A stretch of DNA of 64,000 nt from Falsiroseomonas ponticola (GCF_016805305.1 NZ_JAERQN010000018.1:1-64000); one strand, 5' to 3'. Numbered from the stretch's first letter, positions 49,810 to 57,953 are shown. Notes: a model not told the origin generated them from the sequence alone. Numbers and translations are program-made.

Positions 49810-49852
49810 CGCATGCAAGATGAGGCGTCCACCCCACCCCGTCCAGCGTCGT

Positions 49853-50548
49853 TCAGCGCCCCAGCGCCCGCAGGATATCCGCGCTGGCGCGGGCGCGGTG
49901 CCGGGCGAGTGCCGTCCGCGCCGCCTCCGGCTGCCCCGCCGCCAGCGCCGCCATGATCGCCTCATGCTCGATGCCGGATGTCTCCGGCTCGCCGCGCCGC
50001 CCCGCCGTCGCGGCGCGGGCGCGCTGCGCCTGGTCGGCCGCGGTCTCCGCCAGCCGCGCCAGCTTCGGGTTCCCGCAGCCCGCCAGCAGGGCGCGGTGGA
50101 AGCGGTCATCCGCCGCGGCCCAGCCGGCGCGGTCGCCGCCCTCCAGCGCCGCCACCATCACATCCGTCGCCTCCCGCATCGCGGCCAGCGTGGCGGCCGC
50201 GGCATCGCCCCGCGCGGCCAGCAGCGCCGCGGCCTCGCCCTCCAGCGCGATCAGCACCTGGTAGGTCTGGCGCAGGTCCTCGGGGTCGATCGGCAGCACC
50301 ATCACGCCGCGCCGCGGCAGGATGCGGACCATGCCTTCGTGCTGCAGCCGCAGCACGGCTTCATGCACCGGCGTCCGGCTCATGCCGAGCTGGTCGGCGA
50401 TCGCCTGTTCCACCGCCTCATGCCCCGGCGGCAGCAGCCCTTCCAGGATGCTCGCCTTCAGCGCGGCATAGGCGGCATCGGCCAGGCTCTGCCGGGCGGG
50501 GGAGGGTGCGGCCGGCCGCACCCGGTCCTGTCTCGACGCAGTATCCAT
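49853..50548 (-). CDS. GntR-family (FCD) transcriptional regulator
   Basis: This is a 231-residue repressor-type protein. The winged HTH covers about residues 20-85, with LADAAYAALKASILEGLLPP, ADQLGMSRTPVHEAVLRLQH and RILPRRGVMV. The helical FCD effector domain spans 95-225, with DDRFHRALLAGCGN and EHEAIMAAL carrying the metal-ligand His residues. The start may be 50548 or the in-frame ATG at 50560; neither has a strong ribosome-binding site. It lies between ttuD (same strand) and ttuC (divergent), and probably controls both in response to tartrate or a product. Confidence 0.9.
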   Translation of the reverse strand: MDTASRQDRVRPAAPSPARQSLADAAYAALKASILEGLLPPGHEAVEQAIADQLGMSRTPVHEAVLRLQHEGMVRILPRRGVMVLPIDPEDLRQTYQVLIALEGEAAALLAARGDAAAATLAAMREATDVMVAALEGGDRAGWAAADDRFHRALLAGCGNPKLARLAETAADQAQRARAATAGRRGEPETSGIEHEAIMAALAAGQPEAARTALARHRARASADILRALGR

Positions 50549-50587
50549 CCCACCATCCATACCACCAACGGATAGGGCTCCACAGCC

Positions 50588-51661
50588 ATGCGCACCCACA
50601 GGATCGCCGCCATCCCCGCCGACGGCATCGGCCAGGAAGTCATCCCCGCCGGCCTCGCCGTGCTGCGCGCGCTGGCCGAACGCTGCGGCGACTTCACGCT
50701 GCAGGTCGAGAGCTTCGACTGGGGCAGCGACTACTACCGCGCCAATGGCCGCATGATGCCGGAGGATGGGCTGGAGACGCTGAAGCGCTTCGACGCCATC
50801 TATTTCGGCGCGGTCGGCGACAAGGATCTGCCGGACGACATCACCCTCTGGGGCCTGCGCCTGCGCATCTGCCAGGGCTTCGACCAATACGCCAATATCC
50901 GCCCGACCCGCGTCCTGCCCGGCCTCACCAGCCCGCTCCGCGCCGTGGAGCCCGGGGACATCGACTGGGTCATCGTGCGCGAGAACAGCGAGGGCGAATA
51001 TGCCGGCCATGGCGGCCGCGCCCATCGCGGCCACCCCGAGGAGATCGCGACGGAGACCGCGATCTTCACCCGCGCCGGCGTCACCCGGATCATGCGCACG
51101 GCCTTCGAGATCGCGAAGGCGCGCCCGCGCCGCCTGCTGACGGTGGTGACGAAGTCCAACGCCCAGAAGCACGGCATGGTCTTCTGGGACGAGATCGCCG
51201 CCGAGGTGGCGAAGGACTTCCCCGAGGTGACGTGGGAGAAGGAGCTGGTGGATGCGATGGCCGCGCGCATGATCCAGCGGCCGCGCAGCATCGACACCGT
51301 CGTCGCCACCAACCTGCACGCCGATATCCTCAGCGACCTGGCCGGCGCCGTCGCCGGCTCGCTCGGCGTGGCGCCCACCGCCAACCTCGACCCGTCCCGC
51401 CGCTTCCCCTCGATGTTCGAGCCCATCCACGGCTCCGCCTTCGACATCGCGGGCAAGGGCGTCGCCAACCCCGTCGCCACCTTCTGGACCGCGACGATGA
51501 TGCTGGAGCATCTCGGCGAGCCCGTCGCCGGCCGCCTGCTGATGGAGGCGGTGGAGCGCGTCTGCGCCGCCGGCATCCGCACCCGCGACGTCGGCGGCAC
51601 CGCGAACACGGCGGAGGTCACGGAAGCCGTCATCGCCGCCATCAAGGGCGCCAACCTCTGA
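50588..51661 (+). CDS. ttuC: Tartrate dehydrogenase / D-malate dehydrogenase TtuC
   Basis: This NAD-dependent beta-decarboxylating dehydrogenase family (isocitrate/isopropylmalate type) oxidises tartrate or D-malate. The 357-residue protein has IPADGIGQEVIPAGLAVLRA, the substrate-binding Arg block near LWGLRLRICQGFDQYANIRP, WVIVRENSEGEYAG, and DILSDLAGAVAGSLGVAPTA, with NAD-site HGSAFDIAGKG. The YANIRPTRV and ENSEGEY pattern matches TtuC/DmlA rather than LeuB. It is divergent from the GntR gene and is followed after 127 bases by a Bug protein likely to deliver the substrate. Confidence 0.93.
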   Translation: MRTHRIAAIPADGIGQEVIPAGLAVLRALAERCGDFTLQVESFDWGSDYYRANGRMMPEDGLETLKRFDAIYFGAVGDKDLPDDITLWGLRLRICQGFDQYANIRPTRVLPGLTSPLRAVEPGDIDWVIVRENSEGEYAGHGGRAHRGHPEEIATETAIFTRAGVTRIMRTAFEIAKARPRRLLTVVTKSNAQKHGMVFWDEIAAEVAKDFPEVTWEKELVDAMAARMIQRPRSIDTVVATNLHADILSDLAGAVAGSLGVAPTANLDPSRRFPSMFEPIHGSAFDIAGKGVANPVATFWTATMMLEHLGEPVAGRLLMEAVERVCAAGIRTRDVGGTANTAEVTEAVIAAIKGANL

Positions 51662-51675
51662 CCCTGCCGCTCCCT

Positions 51676-51693
51676 CCCCCGCGCTTGCGGGGG
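51676..51693. repeat. GC-rich palindromic repeat between ttuC and the Bug gene
   Basis: CCCCCGC and GCGGGGG pair around GCTT, flanked by CTCC and GGTGGGG runs. It starts 14 bases after the ttuC stop. It belongs to the same general class of intergenic palindromes as 23743 and may act as a transcript-end hairpin. Confidence 0.5.
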
Positions 51694-51788
51694 GGTGGGG
51701 CGCTGCACCAACGCCGAAGGCGGGTCGGGGTGGGAGTCCGCGCGCCCTGACCCAAGCCTTCGCTGTCACTCCCGGAGGAAACAAGCCA

Positions 51789-52754
51789 ATGACCATCACC
51801 CGCCGCGCCGTCCTGGGCACGCTCCTCGCCACCCCCGCCCTGGCCCAGCCCGCCTTCCCCAGCCGCGCCATCACCATCACCGTCCCCTTCGCCGCCGGCG
51901 GCCCGACCGACGTCATCAGCCGCCTGGTCGCGGAAGGCATGGCGCGCGACCTCGGCCAGCCCGTGGTGGTGGAGAACACGACCGGCGCCGGCGGCACCAT
52001 CGCCGCGGCCCGGGTCGCGCAGGCGCGGCCGGACGGGCACACGCTGCTGATGCACCATATCGGCCACGCCGCCAGCGCGACGCTCTACCGCCGCCTGCCC
52101 TACAGCGTGACGGAAGGCTTCGCCCCGCTCGGCATCGCGACCGATGCGGCGATGACGCTGATCGCCCGCCCCGACTTCCCCGCGCATGACCTGGCCGGCC
52201 TGATCGCCGCGATCCGGGAGCAGGGGGACCGGCTGAACCTCGCCCATTCCGGCCTCGGCGGCGCCAACCAGCTCTGCGGCATGCTGCTGCAGGCGGCGGC
52301 GGGCCGCGCCATGACCAGCGTCGTCTTCCGCGGCAGCGCGCCCGCCATCACCGAACTGATGGCCGGCCGCATCGATGTCTTCTGCGACCAGGCCACCAAC
52401 ACCGCGCCCTTCATCCGGGACGGCCGCGTCAAGGCCTATGCCGTCACGCTGCCCAACCGCGTCGCGGGGCTCGACCTGCCGACCACGGCGGAGGCCGGCC
52501 AGCCCAGCATCGCGATGAGCACCTGGCACGGCCTCTACGCCCCCGCTGGCACGCCGGCGCCGGTGCAGGCGCGCCTCTCCGCCGCGCTGCGCGCCGCGCT
52601 GAAGGAGGAACGGCTGCTGGCGCGGCTCGGCGACCTCGTGACGGTCGCCGCCAGCGAGGATCGCGCGACACCCGACTACCATCGCCGCTTCCTGGCGGAG
52701 GAAGTGGCGCGCTGGCGCCCGATCATCCAGGCCGCGGGCGAATACGCGGACTGA
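51789..52754 (+). CDS. Bug/TTT-type periplasmic solute-binding protein
   Basis: This is a 321-residue binding protein with a short Tat-like signal peptide (TRRAVLGTLLATPALAQ). Then come FPSRAITITVPFAAGGPTD, ENTTGAGGTIAAARVAQ and VFRGSAPAITELMAGRIDVF. AGGAGG lies 7 bases before the ATG. It is downstream of ttuC on the same strand, so tartrate or malate is the best ligand guess. No TctA/TctB partner is adjacent. Confidence 0.92.
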   Translation: MTITRRAVLGTLLATPALAQPAFPSRAITITVPFAAGGPTDVISRLVAEGMARDLGQPVVVENTTGAGGTIAAARVAQARPDGHTLLMHHIGHAASATLYRRLPYSVTEGFAPLGIATDAAMTLIARPDFPAHDLAGLIAAIREQGDRLNLAHSGLGGANQLCGMLLQAAAGRAMTSVVFRGSAPAITELMAGRIDVFCDQATNTAPFIRDGRVKAYAVTLPNRVAGLDLPTTAEAGQPSIAMSTWHGLYAPAGTPAPVQARLSAALRAALKEERLLARLGDLVTVAASEDRATPDYHRRFLAEEVARWRPIIQAAGEYAD

Positions 52755-52820
52755 GCGGGACAGCCCCTGGCGCCGCTGGTCCTCCACGCCCAAATTCCGG
52801 CCGACCACGGAGGACCAGCC

Positions 52821-53126
52821 ATGCCCGACATCGACCAGCAGACCCAGACCGAGCTGGAAGCCGCCGCCTTCCGCCGCCTGGTGCAGCACCTGCGCGACCG
52901 CCACGACGTGCAGAACATCGACCTGATGAACATGGCCGGCTTCTGCCGCAACTGCCTGAGCAAGTGGTACCGCGCCGCGGCGGAGGAGAAGGGGCTTCCC
53001 CTGACGGACCCCGAGGCGCGGGAGATCATCTACGGCATGCCCTACAAGGACTGGCAGGCGCAGTACCAGAAGGAAGCGAGCGCCGAGCAGAAGGCGAAGT
53101 TCGCCGCCGCCAACCCGGGCCATTAA
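52821..53126 (+). CDS. DUF1244 protein
   Basis: This is a 101-residue cytoplasmic protein of the DUF1244 family found across alpha- and gammaproteobacteria. AAFRRLVQHLRDRHDVQNID and LMNMAGFCRNCLSKWYRAAA near residues 16-54 are the hallmarks, with Cys42 and Cys45 as a possible metal or redox pair. GMPYKDWQAQYQKEAS closes the fold. The function is unknown. GGAGG is present before the ATG. It stands 120 bases before gapR. Confidence 0.88.
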   Translation: MPDIDQQTQTELEAAAFRRLVQHLRDRHDVQNIDLMNMAGFCRNCLSKWYRAAAEEKGLPLTDPEAREIIYGMPYKDWQAQYQKEASAEQKAKFAAANPGH

Positions 53127-53246
53127 GGGAGAGGGGAGGGGCCGCGCGGTTTGCGCCCCCCTTCGCCCACGGGTATATCGCGCCCCTTCCTATCCCCGCC
53201 GCGCCCCCCTCGGGCGCGCGCGGCCGCACTGCCCGGAGCACCCTTG

Positions 53247-53549
53247 ATGAGCGACGTTGACCTGCAGGGAGCGGCCGCCAGCCGTGACCGCCAGGAGAAG
53301 GACCCGGACCCCGAGGTGGGCGGCATCGCCGTCGACCGGCTCCGTTCCATCATCGAGCGCGTCGAGCGCCTGGAGGAGGAACGCAAGGCGCTGGCCGGGG
53401 ACATCAAGGACATCTTCGCGGAAGCCAAGTCCGCGGGCTTCGAGGTGAAGGTGATCAAGCAGATCATCTCCATCCGCAAGAAGGAGCCCGCCGAGGTGGA
53501 GGAGCAGGAGACGCTGCTCGACCTCTACCGCCGCGCGCTCGGCATGTAG
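53247..53549 (+). CDS. gapR: GapR-type nucleoid protein (DUF2312)
   Basis: GapR binds overtwisted, AT-rich DNA ahead of replication and transcription in Caulobacter and stimulates topoisomerases (family knowledge). The 100-residue protein has the conserved IAVDRLRSIIERVERLEEER coiled coil near residues 28-47. KDIFAEAKSAGFEVKVIKQI and the LLDLYRRALGM end follow. GGAG lies 8 bases before the ATG at 53247, which gives the normal length. An 11-base GC hairpin follows the stop. Confidence 0.93.
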   Translation: MSDVDLQGAAASRDRQEKDPDPEVGGIAVDRLRSIIERVERLEEERKALAGDIKDIFAEAKSAGFEVKVIKQIISIRKKEPAEVEEQETLLDLYRRALGM

Positions 53550-53555
53550 CCTGCC

Positions 53556-53579
53556 CCGGCGCCGCCACGGCGGCGCCGG
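53556..53579. terminator. Hairpin after gapR
   Basis: CCGGCGCCGCC and GGCGGCGCCGG form a perfect 11-base inverted repeat with an AC centre, starting 7 bases after the gapR stop. It lies in the convergent gap before the VOC gene. There is no T run; a terminator role is inferred from position and strength. Confidence 0.5.
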
Positions 53580-53658
53580 CCAATCGGCCTCGGGCCCCGC
53601 GGCCTCGCGCCGGTGCTTCTCCCGGCGCGCGCGGATCACGCCGCCGCGCTGGCCACCA

Positions 53659-54042
53659 TCACGCCGCCTCGCCGTCGCCGTGGTCGTGCGCGATCTCCTG
53701 CGGTGCGCAGCCGAAGCGCAGCAGGTTGCCGTGCGGGTCGATCAGGTGGAATTCCTTCATCCCCCAGGGCTTCACCTCGAAGGGCGACAGCCCCGGCACG
53801 GACCGCGCGGCGAACTCGGCATGCAGCGCGGGAACCTGGCCGCCGCGGATGTAGCAGGATGTGTGCTCGGGATGGATGCGGTCCCGCGCCAGCCAGAAAT
53901 GGATCTCCATCGCCTCGCGGCGGAGGATGCCGTAATCGTCCCACCGCTCCCCGCGGAAACCGAGATGATCGCCGTAGAAGGCCAGCGTCTCCGCCAGGTC
54001 GAGCGAGGCGAGGATGGGGATGCAGCGCGCGGGATCCGTCAT
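53659..54042 (-). CDS. VOC-superfamily (glyoxalase/bleomycin-resistance-like) protein
   Basis: This is a 127-residue protein of the vicinal oxygen chelate fold, near to bleomycin-binding resistance proteins. CIPILASLDLAETLAFYGDH begins the first betaalphabeta unit, EIHFWLARD lies in the middle, and EFHLIDPHGNLLRFG in the second unit. Metal ligands are not complete, which fits a binding protein rather than an enzyme. GGAGG is 7 bases before the ATG at 54042, which overlaps the nitroreductase stop by 4 bases. Confidence 0.85.
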   Translation of the reverse strand: MTDPARCIPILASLDLAETLAFYGDHLGFRGERWDDYGILRREAMEIHFWLARDRIHPEHTSCYIRGGQVPALHAEFAARSVPGLSPFEVKPWGMKEFHLIDPHGNLLRFGCAPQEIAHDHGDGEAA

Positions 54043-54644
54043 GCCATGTCCTCCGCCCCGCGCCATTCCCGCCAGAACCCGTCCGGCGCGGGCCGCGGGG
54101 GGCGGGGACGCTCCGCCGCCGGCGTGCCGGCATAGATCCAGCCTAGCAGCGCATCGCCCGACGCGAAGCCCAGCGCGCGCTTCACCGCATCATCGCGCAG
54201 CGCGGGGGAGGAAAGCCAGATCGCGCCATGTCCCTGCGCGTCCAGCGCATTCATCAGGTTCATCACCCCCGCGGCGGCAGAGGCCTCCTGCTCCCAGGCC
54301 GGGATCGGATGGTCCGCGCGGACCGCGGCACCCGCCACGATCACGACCGGCGCGCGCAGCGGCTTCGCCTGCTCCAGCGCCAGCCGGTCCGGCGGCGTCT
54401 GCGGCACCCGCCGCGCCAGCGATGCCGCCAGCACCGCGCCCAGCGCCGCGCGGGCCGCGCCGCGCACCACCAGGAAGCGCCAGGGCCGCAGCCCGCCATG
54501 GTCCGGCGCCCGCAGCGCGGCCGCCACCGCCAGGCCGATCGCCGCGTCATCCGGCCCGGGATCGGTCAGCGACCGCGCGGGCACGGAGGCGCGGGACAGC
54601 AGGGCGGCCAGCGCCGGGTTCAAGGCGGGGAGGGTGTCGGGCAT
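54039..54644 (-). CDS. Nitroreductase-family FMN protein
   Basis: This is a 201-residue flavoprotein of the nitroreductase/YdjA type that reduces nitro groups or quinones with NAD(P)H. AALRAPDHGGLRPWRFLVVR near residues 48-67 is the YdjA-type FMN-binding motif. EQEASAAAGVMNLMNALDAQ and GAIWLSS follow. The start 54644 is chosen as the usual N-terminus (MPDTLPALNPAL); 54656 is an alternative, with no strong site for either. It is coupled to the VOC gene by ATGA. A Fur-like box lies 30 bases above its start, in the divergent gap. Confidence 0.87.
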   Translation of the reverse strand: MPDTLPALNPALAALLSRASVPARSLTDPGPDDAAIGLAVAAALRAPDHGGLRPWRFLVVRGAARAALGAVLAASLARRVPQTPPDRLALEQAKPLRAPVVIVAGAAVRADHPIPAWEQEASAAAGVMNLMNALDAQGHGAIWLSSPALRDDAVKRALGFASGDALLGWIYAGTPAAERPRPPRPAPDGFWREWRGAEDMA

Positions 54645-54675
54645 GGGGGGTTCCATCCGGGGTTCCCGAGCATAA

Positions 54676-54698
54676 TTGCGAATCACTCTCATTCTCAA
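54676..54698. promoter_or_regulatory. Fur-like box
   Basis: TTGCGAATCACTCTCATTCTCAA, described here by its core GCGAATCACTCTCATTCTC, resembles the proteobacterial Fur box (repeats of GATAAT-type hexamers read on the opposite strand as TGAGAATGAGAGTGA). It is a strikingly AT-rich patch 28 bases before the ATG of the Cys-rich gene and 32 bases before the nitroreductase start, in a divergent promoter. Confidence 0.55.
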
Positions 54699-54725
54699 TA
54701 GTCTCCGTCGCATCGGAGGACCCGC

Positions 54726-55253
54726 ATGACCAAGCCACCGCTCTCGCCCTTCCTGCTCGACCCCGCCGCCGATCCGGCGCCGGAGGGCGATGGCGGGCGC
54801 GCGCCCCGCGCGGCGATCGACCTCGACGCCGCCGCGCTCTTCGTCGTCGCCACGATCCGCGGCTGGGTCGGGCCCCTGCTGCATCCCGGGCGGGATCACC
54901 CGGATTGCCGGGAACTCTTCGCCATGGCCGGCGTCGGCGCGCCGGGCGCGCAGGCCTTCGATGCGCTGATGGGCATCATCGGCTCCCAGGCCATCCGGCT
55001 GATCGACATGCGCTGCTGCGATTGCTGCGGGGTGGGGGAGGATGAGGAGGCGATGCTCCGCCTCCTCGCCGCGCTGCAGGCCGCGGACCGCGCCACGGGG
55101 CTTCGCGTGCTGCGCGGCTGGCTGCCGGAGGAAGCGGTGCCCGCGGCGCTGCAGGCCGCCTGGCGCTTCGCCGCCGCCATGGCGGAAGCGGGGCTGCTGC
55201 TGCCCGTGGAAGGCCGCATCATCGCCTTTCCCGGCCGGCGCACGCTGCATTGA
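54726..55253 (+). CDS. Hypothetical Cys-rich protein behind a Fur-like box
   Basis: This is a 175-residue protein with no signal peptide and no family I can name. It is mostly helical, with DMRCCDCCGVGEDE near residues 95-108 (Cys97, 98, 100, 101) and one more Cys at 61. The cluster could bind iron, zinc or an iron-sulfur centre. GGAGG lies 6 bases before the ATG. The Fur-like box immediately upstream suggests expression under iron limitation. It is 111 bases from the flavin reductase gene. Confidence 0.75.
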   Translation: MTKPPLSPFLLDPAADPAPEGDGGRAPRAAIDLDAAALFVVATIRGWVGPLLHPGRDHPDCRELFAMAGVGAPGAQAFDALMGIIGSQAIRLIDMRCCDCCGVGEDEEAMLRLLAALQAADRATGLRVLRGWLPEEAVPAALQAAWRFAAAMAEAGLLLPVEGRIIAFPGRRTLH

Positions 55254-55364
55254 AGGGCCGGGCCGCCGCCCCGGTGGGGTTGTTTTCGCGTTCCGGCGCG
55301 GCGTAACTAGCCGCGACAGGCAGCCAAGCCTCCATCGACCAGCGCCCGGGATGCGACGACCAGG

Positions 55365-55997
55365 ATGTTCTACGAACCGAGAAGCGGCCACGGCCTGCCG
55401 CATGACCCGATCAAGGCGATCATCGCCCCGCGCCCGATCGGCTGGATCTCGACGCTGGATGCCGGGGGGCGCGCGAACCTGGCGCCCTACAGCTTCTTCA
55501 ACATGGTGCAGACGCGCACGCCGCTCTGCATGTTCTCCAGCGACGGGCTGAAGCACACCGCCGCCAACGCCATCGCCACCGGCGAATTCGTCTTCAACCT
55601 GGTCTCCCGCCCGCTCTTCGATGCGATGAACGCGACCTCCGCCGCGCTCGGCGCCGGGGTCGATGAGTTCGAGGCCGCGGGGCTGGAGAAGGCCGCCTGC
55701 CACACGGTGCGCGCGCCCCGCGTCGCCGCCTCTCCCGCCGCGCTCGAATGCAAGGTCGTGCATTCGATGGAGCTGCACACGGTGGACGGCACCAGCACGG
55801 GCGGCTGGCTGGTGGTGGGCCAGGTGCTCGGCGTGCATATCGACGACGACTACCTGACGGATGGGCTGTTCGACACGGTGAAGGCCCAGGCCGTGGCCCG
55901 CTGCGGCTACCGCGACTACAGCCAGGTGACGGAGATGTTCAGCGCGCTCCGCCCCACCGACAACGGCGCCTATCGCCCCGGCGGCGGGGACCACTGA
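55365..55997 (+). CDS. Flavin reductase-like FMN-binding protein
   Basis: This is a 210-residue protein of the flavin reductase-like domain family, often partner of monooxygenases. HDPIKAIIAPRPIGWISTLD near residues 13-32, APYSFFNMVQTRTPLCMFSS and TGEFVFNLVS are diagnostic of the DIM6/NTAB type. It should bind FMN and use NAD(P)H. It precedes the SDR gene by two bases and is probably in one operon with it. No monooxygenase gene is present in the window. Confidence 0.9.
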   Translation: MFYEPRSGHGLPHDPIKAIIAPRPIGWISTLDAGGRANLAPYSFFNMVQTRTPLCMFSSDGLKHTAANAIATGEFVFNLVSRPLFDAMNATSAALGAGVDEFEAAGLEKAACHTVRAPRVAASPAALECKVVHSMELHTVDGTSTGGWLVVGQVLGVHIDDDYLTDGLFDTVKAQAVARCGYRDYSQVTEMFSALRPTDNGAYRPGGGDH

Positions 55998-55999
55998 GC

Positions 56000-56722
56000 A
56001 TGTCCGGCAAGGTCGCGATCTCGACAGCGAAAGTCGCCGTCATCACCGCCGCCGGCCGCGGCATCGGCGCCGCCGTCGCGCAGCGCCTGTCGCGGGATGG
56101 CTGGCGCGTCGCCGTCATGTCGCCCTCGGGGAATGCGGAGAAGCTGGCGGCCACGCTGCCCGAGGCGCTCGGCGTCACCGGCTCCGTCACGGAACTCGCG
56201 GATATCGAGCGCCTGGTGGCGGCCACGCTGGCGAAGTGGGGCCGCATCGACGCGCTGGTGAACAATGCCGGCCACCCGCCCAAGGCGCCGCTCTTCGACC
56301 TGACGGATGCCCAGTGGCATGCCGGCTTCGACATGGTGATGCTGAGCGCGATCCGCGCGCTGCGCTGCGTGCTGCCGACCTTCCAGGCGCAGAAGTCAGG
56401 TGCCGTGGTCAACCTCTCCTCCTACGCGGCGCTGGAGCCGGAGGGCGATTTCCCCGCCACCACGCTGCGCGCCGCGCTCGGCGCCTGGACCAAGCTTGCC
56501 GCCGATACGCTGGCGCCGCAGGGCATCCGCGTGAACGCCGTGCTGCCCGGCTTCGTGGACAGCCTGCCGGAGAAGGAAGTGCGCCGCGCCCGCATCCCGC
56601 TGGGCCGCTACGCCCATGCGCCGGAAATCGCCGCGGCGGTCGCGTACCTGCTCTCGGACGATGCCTCCTACGTCACCGGCCAGTCGCTCCGCGTCGATGG
56701 CGGGCTGACGCGGCACGTCTGA
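56000..56722 (+). CDS. Short-chain dehydrogenase/reductase with altered active site
   Basis: This is a 240-residue Rossmann-fold SDR. The coenzyme motif is AAGRGIGAAVAQRL near residues 17-30, and NNAGH is present near 88-92. VRVDGGLTRHV-like SLRVDGGLTRHV ends the chain. In the place of the catalytic YxxxK the sequence reads FPATTLRAALGAW, without Tyr and with Arg for Lys, although the upstream Ser (NLSSYAAL) remains. It may bind substrate without classical catalysis or use other residues. The start overlaps the end of the flavin reductase operon junction by spacing of two bases. Confidence 0.88.
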   Translation: MSGKVAISTAKVAVITAAGRGIGAAVAQRLSRDGWRVAVMSPSGNAEKLAATLPEALGVTGSVTELADIERLVAATLAKWGRIDALVNNAGHPPKAPLFDLTDAQWHAGFDMVMLSAIRALRCVLPTFQAQKSGAVVNLSSYAALEPEGDFPATTLRAALGAWTKLAADTLAPQGIRVNAVLPGFVDSLPEKEVRRARIPLGRYAHAPEIAAAVAYLLSDDASYVTGQSLRVDGGLTRHV

Positions 56723-56768
56723 GGCGGATCGAACCGGGCCGGGCGGTTGCCGCGCTGCGGAAACGGCC

Positions 56769-57953
56769 TCAGTCGCCGATGATCGAGCGCAGCACCGCCA
56801 TCTTCTGGTCGATGACCTGCCTGTTGATACCCTGAAGCTCCAATTGTGCCTCGATCTCGGACGGCGCCAGCGGTACCCATCGGTCGCCCGCGAATTCATG
56901 CGTGAAGGCAGCCTCGAAACCGGACGTGACGTCGCGCATGGTCGGGACGCTGACGCCAACCCGGACCCGGTCGCAGAAATTCTGTAGCCGGGTGCCCCAT
57001 TCCAGCAGGATTCGGCGGCGCACCTCCAGCGCATGGAATGCGCCCCCGCTTTCCGCCGTCGGCTCGAGCGTTCCGTTGGTGATGTCGAGGTAGTCGGGCG
57101 TGAAGACGGACGCGAGTTCCGTGCCGCGCCACGAAAGGTTCACCACGTCATGGGTGAACGATTTCGGCTTGAGCTGCAGGCTGCCGCCTGCCCGCTTTGC
57201 CCGGACTGGCGCGCGGTCGAAGCAACCGATCAGGAAGTTGCGGAACACCACGACCGGGGCGTGTATCGAGACGCGCTTCAGGAAGCCGATCTCTTCCAGC
57301 GCATGCATGTCCGTATGATGGGTATTGAGGATGGTGGCCTCGTCCTCGCTCTCCCAGGTGTCGAAACAAGTCCCGAACACGCAGGTGAATGCCACGCAGC
57401 GCTGGAATTCCCGCGCCAGATGGGGCTCCAGCAGCCGTAGGATGTCGAGCGTGGCCAGCGATGTCTTGCGATCCGATGCCACTGCCTGGCGGGCGAGGAT
57501 CCGGACCCAGATCTCACGGATGTCGTCGTCGGAGATGTGCTCGGCAAGGCGCATGAACTGGTCCATCCAGTCTGGCGCGATCGGCGCCGGCCTCACGGCC
57601 TCCTCCGGATGCCATTCCAGGAGCCTTTCCCGGGTCTCGCCGAGAATGCGCTCAACATTCCGTGTCGCGCGAAGTTCGCGCGTACGTACCCGGATGCCAG
57701 CCCGGTTCGTCGCCTCGGCATCGTCATCCGGCAGGCCGAGCGGGGCTGCAGCCGCGCGCTCCGCCTGGGCCAGACGCTGCTTCGCCCGTGCTTCCGCCCC
57801 CGCTATCGCCTCGATCCGCGCGGCCTCGACCTCGATCTGCGCATATCCCTCGCGGCGGATCGACCATGGCTTAAGGACGTAACCAAGGCTTCTGCCGGCC
57901 GCGTCGAGCAGGGATTCGATCACCTTGCCGACGCCGGTGAGATCGGTGGTCAT
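56769..57953 (-). CDS. DUF2806-like protein of atypical composition
   Basis: This is a 394-residue protein that I assign with moderate confidence to DUF2806. The N-terminal amphipathic segment VGKVIESLLDAAGRSLGYVL and a charged helix with many Ala-Glu-Arg (to about residue 70) precede it. DDDIREIWVRILARQAVASD and the following LATLDILRLLEPHLAREF form the motif I associate with that family. The gene has visibly more A/T at third positions than all neighbours, including AAA, TTC/TTT and ATT/ATA choices, and more hydrophobic beta segments (VVVFRNFLIGCF). This suggests recent acquisition. The function is unknown; a membrane-proximal defence or stress role is possible but unproven. Confidence 0.65.
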   Translation of the reverse strand: MTTDLTGVGKVIESLLDAAGRSLGYVLKPWSIRREGYAQIEVEAARIEAIAGAEARAKQRLAQAERAAAAPLGLPDDDAEATNRAGIRVRTRELRATRNVERILGETRERLLEWHPEEAVRPAPIAPDWMDQFMRLAEHISDDDIREIWVRILARQAVASDRKTSLATLDILRLLEPHLAREFQRCVAFTCVFGTCFDTWESEDEATILNTHHTDMHALEEIGFLKRVSIHAPVVVFRNFLIGCFDRAPVRAKRAGGSLQLKPKSFTHDVVNLSWRGTELASVFTPDYLDITNGTLEPTAESGGAFHALEVRRRILLEWGTRLQNFCDRVRVGVSVPTMRDVTSGFEAAFTHEFAGDRWVPLAPSEIEAQLELQGINRQVIDQKMAVLRSIIGD

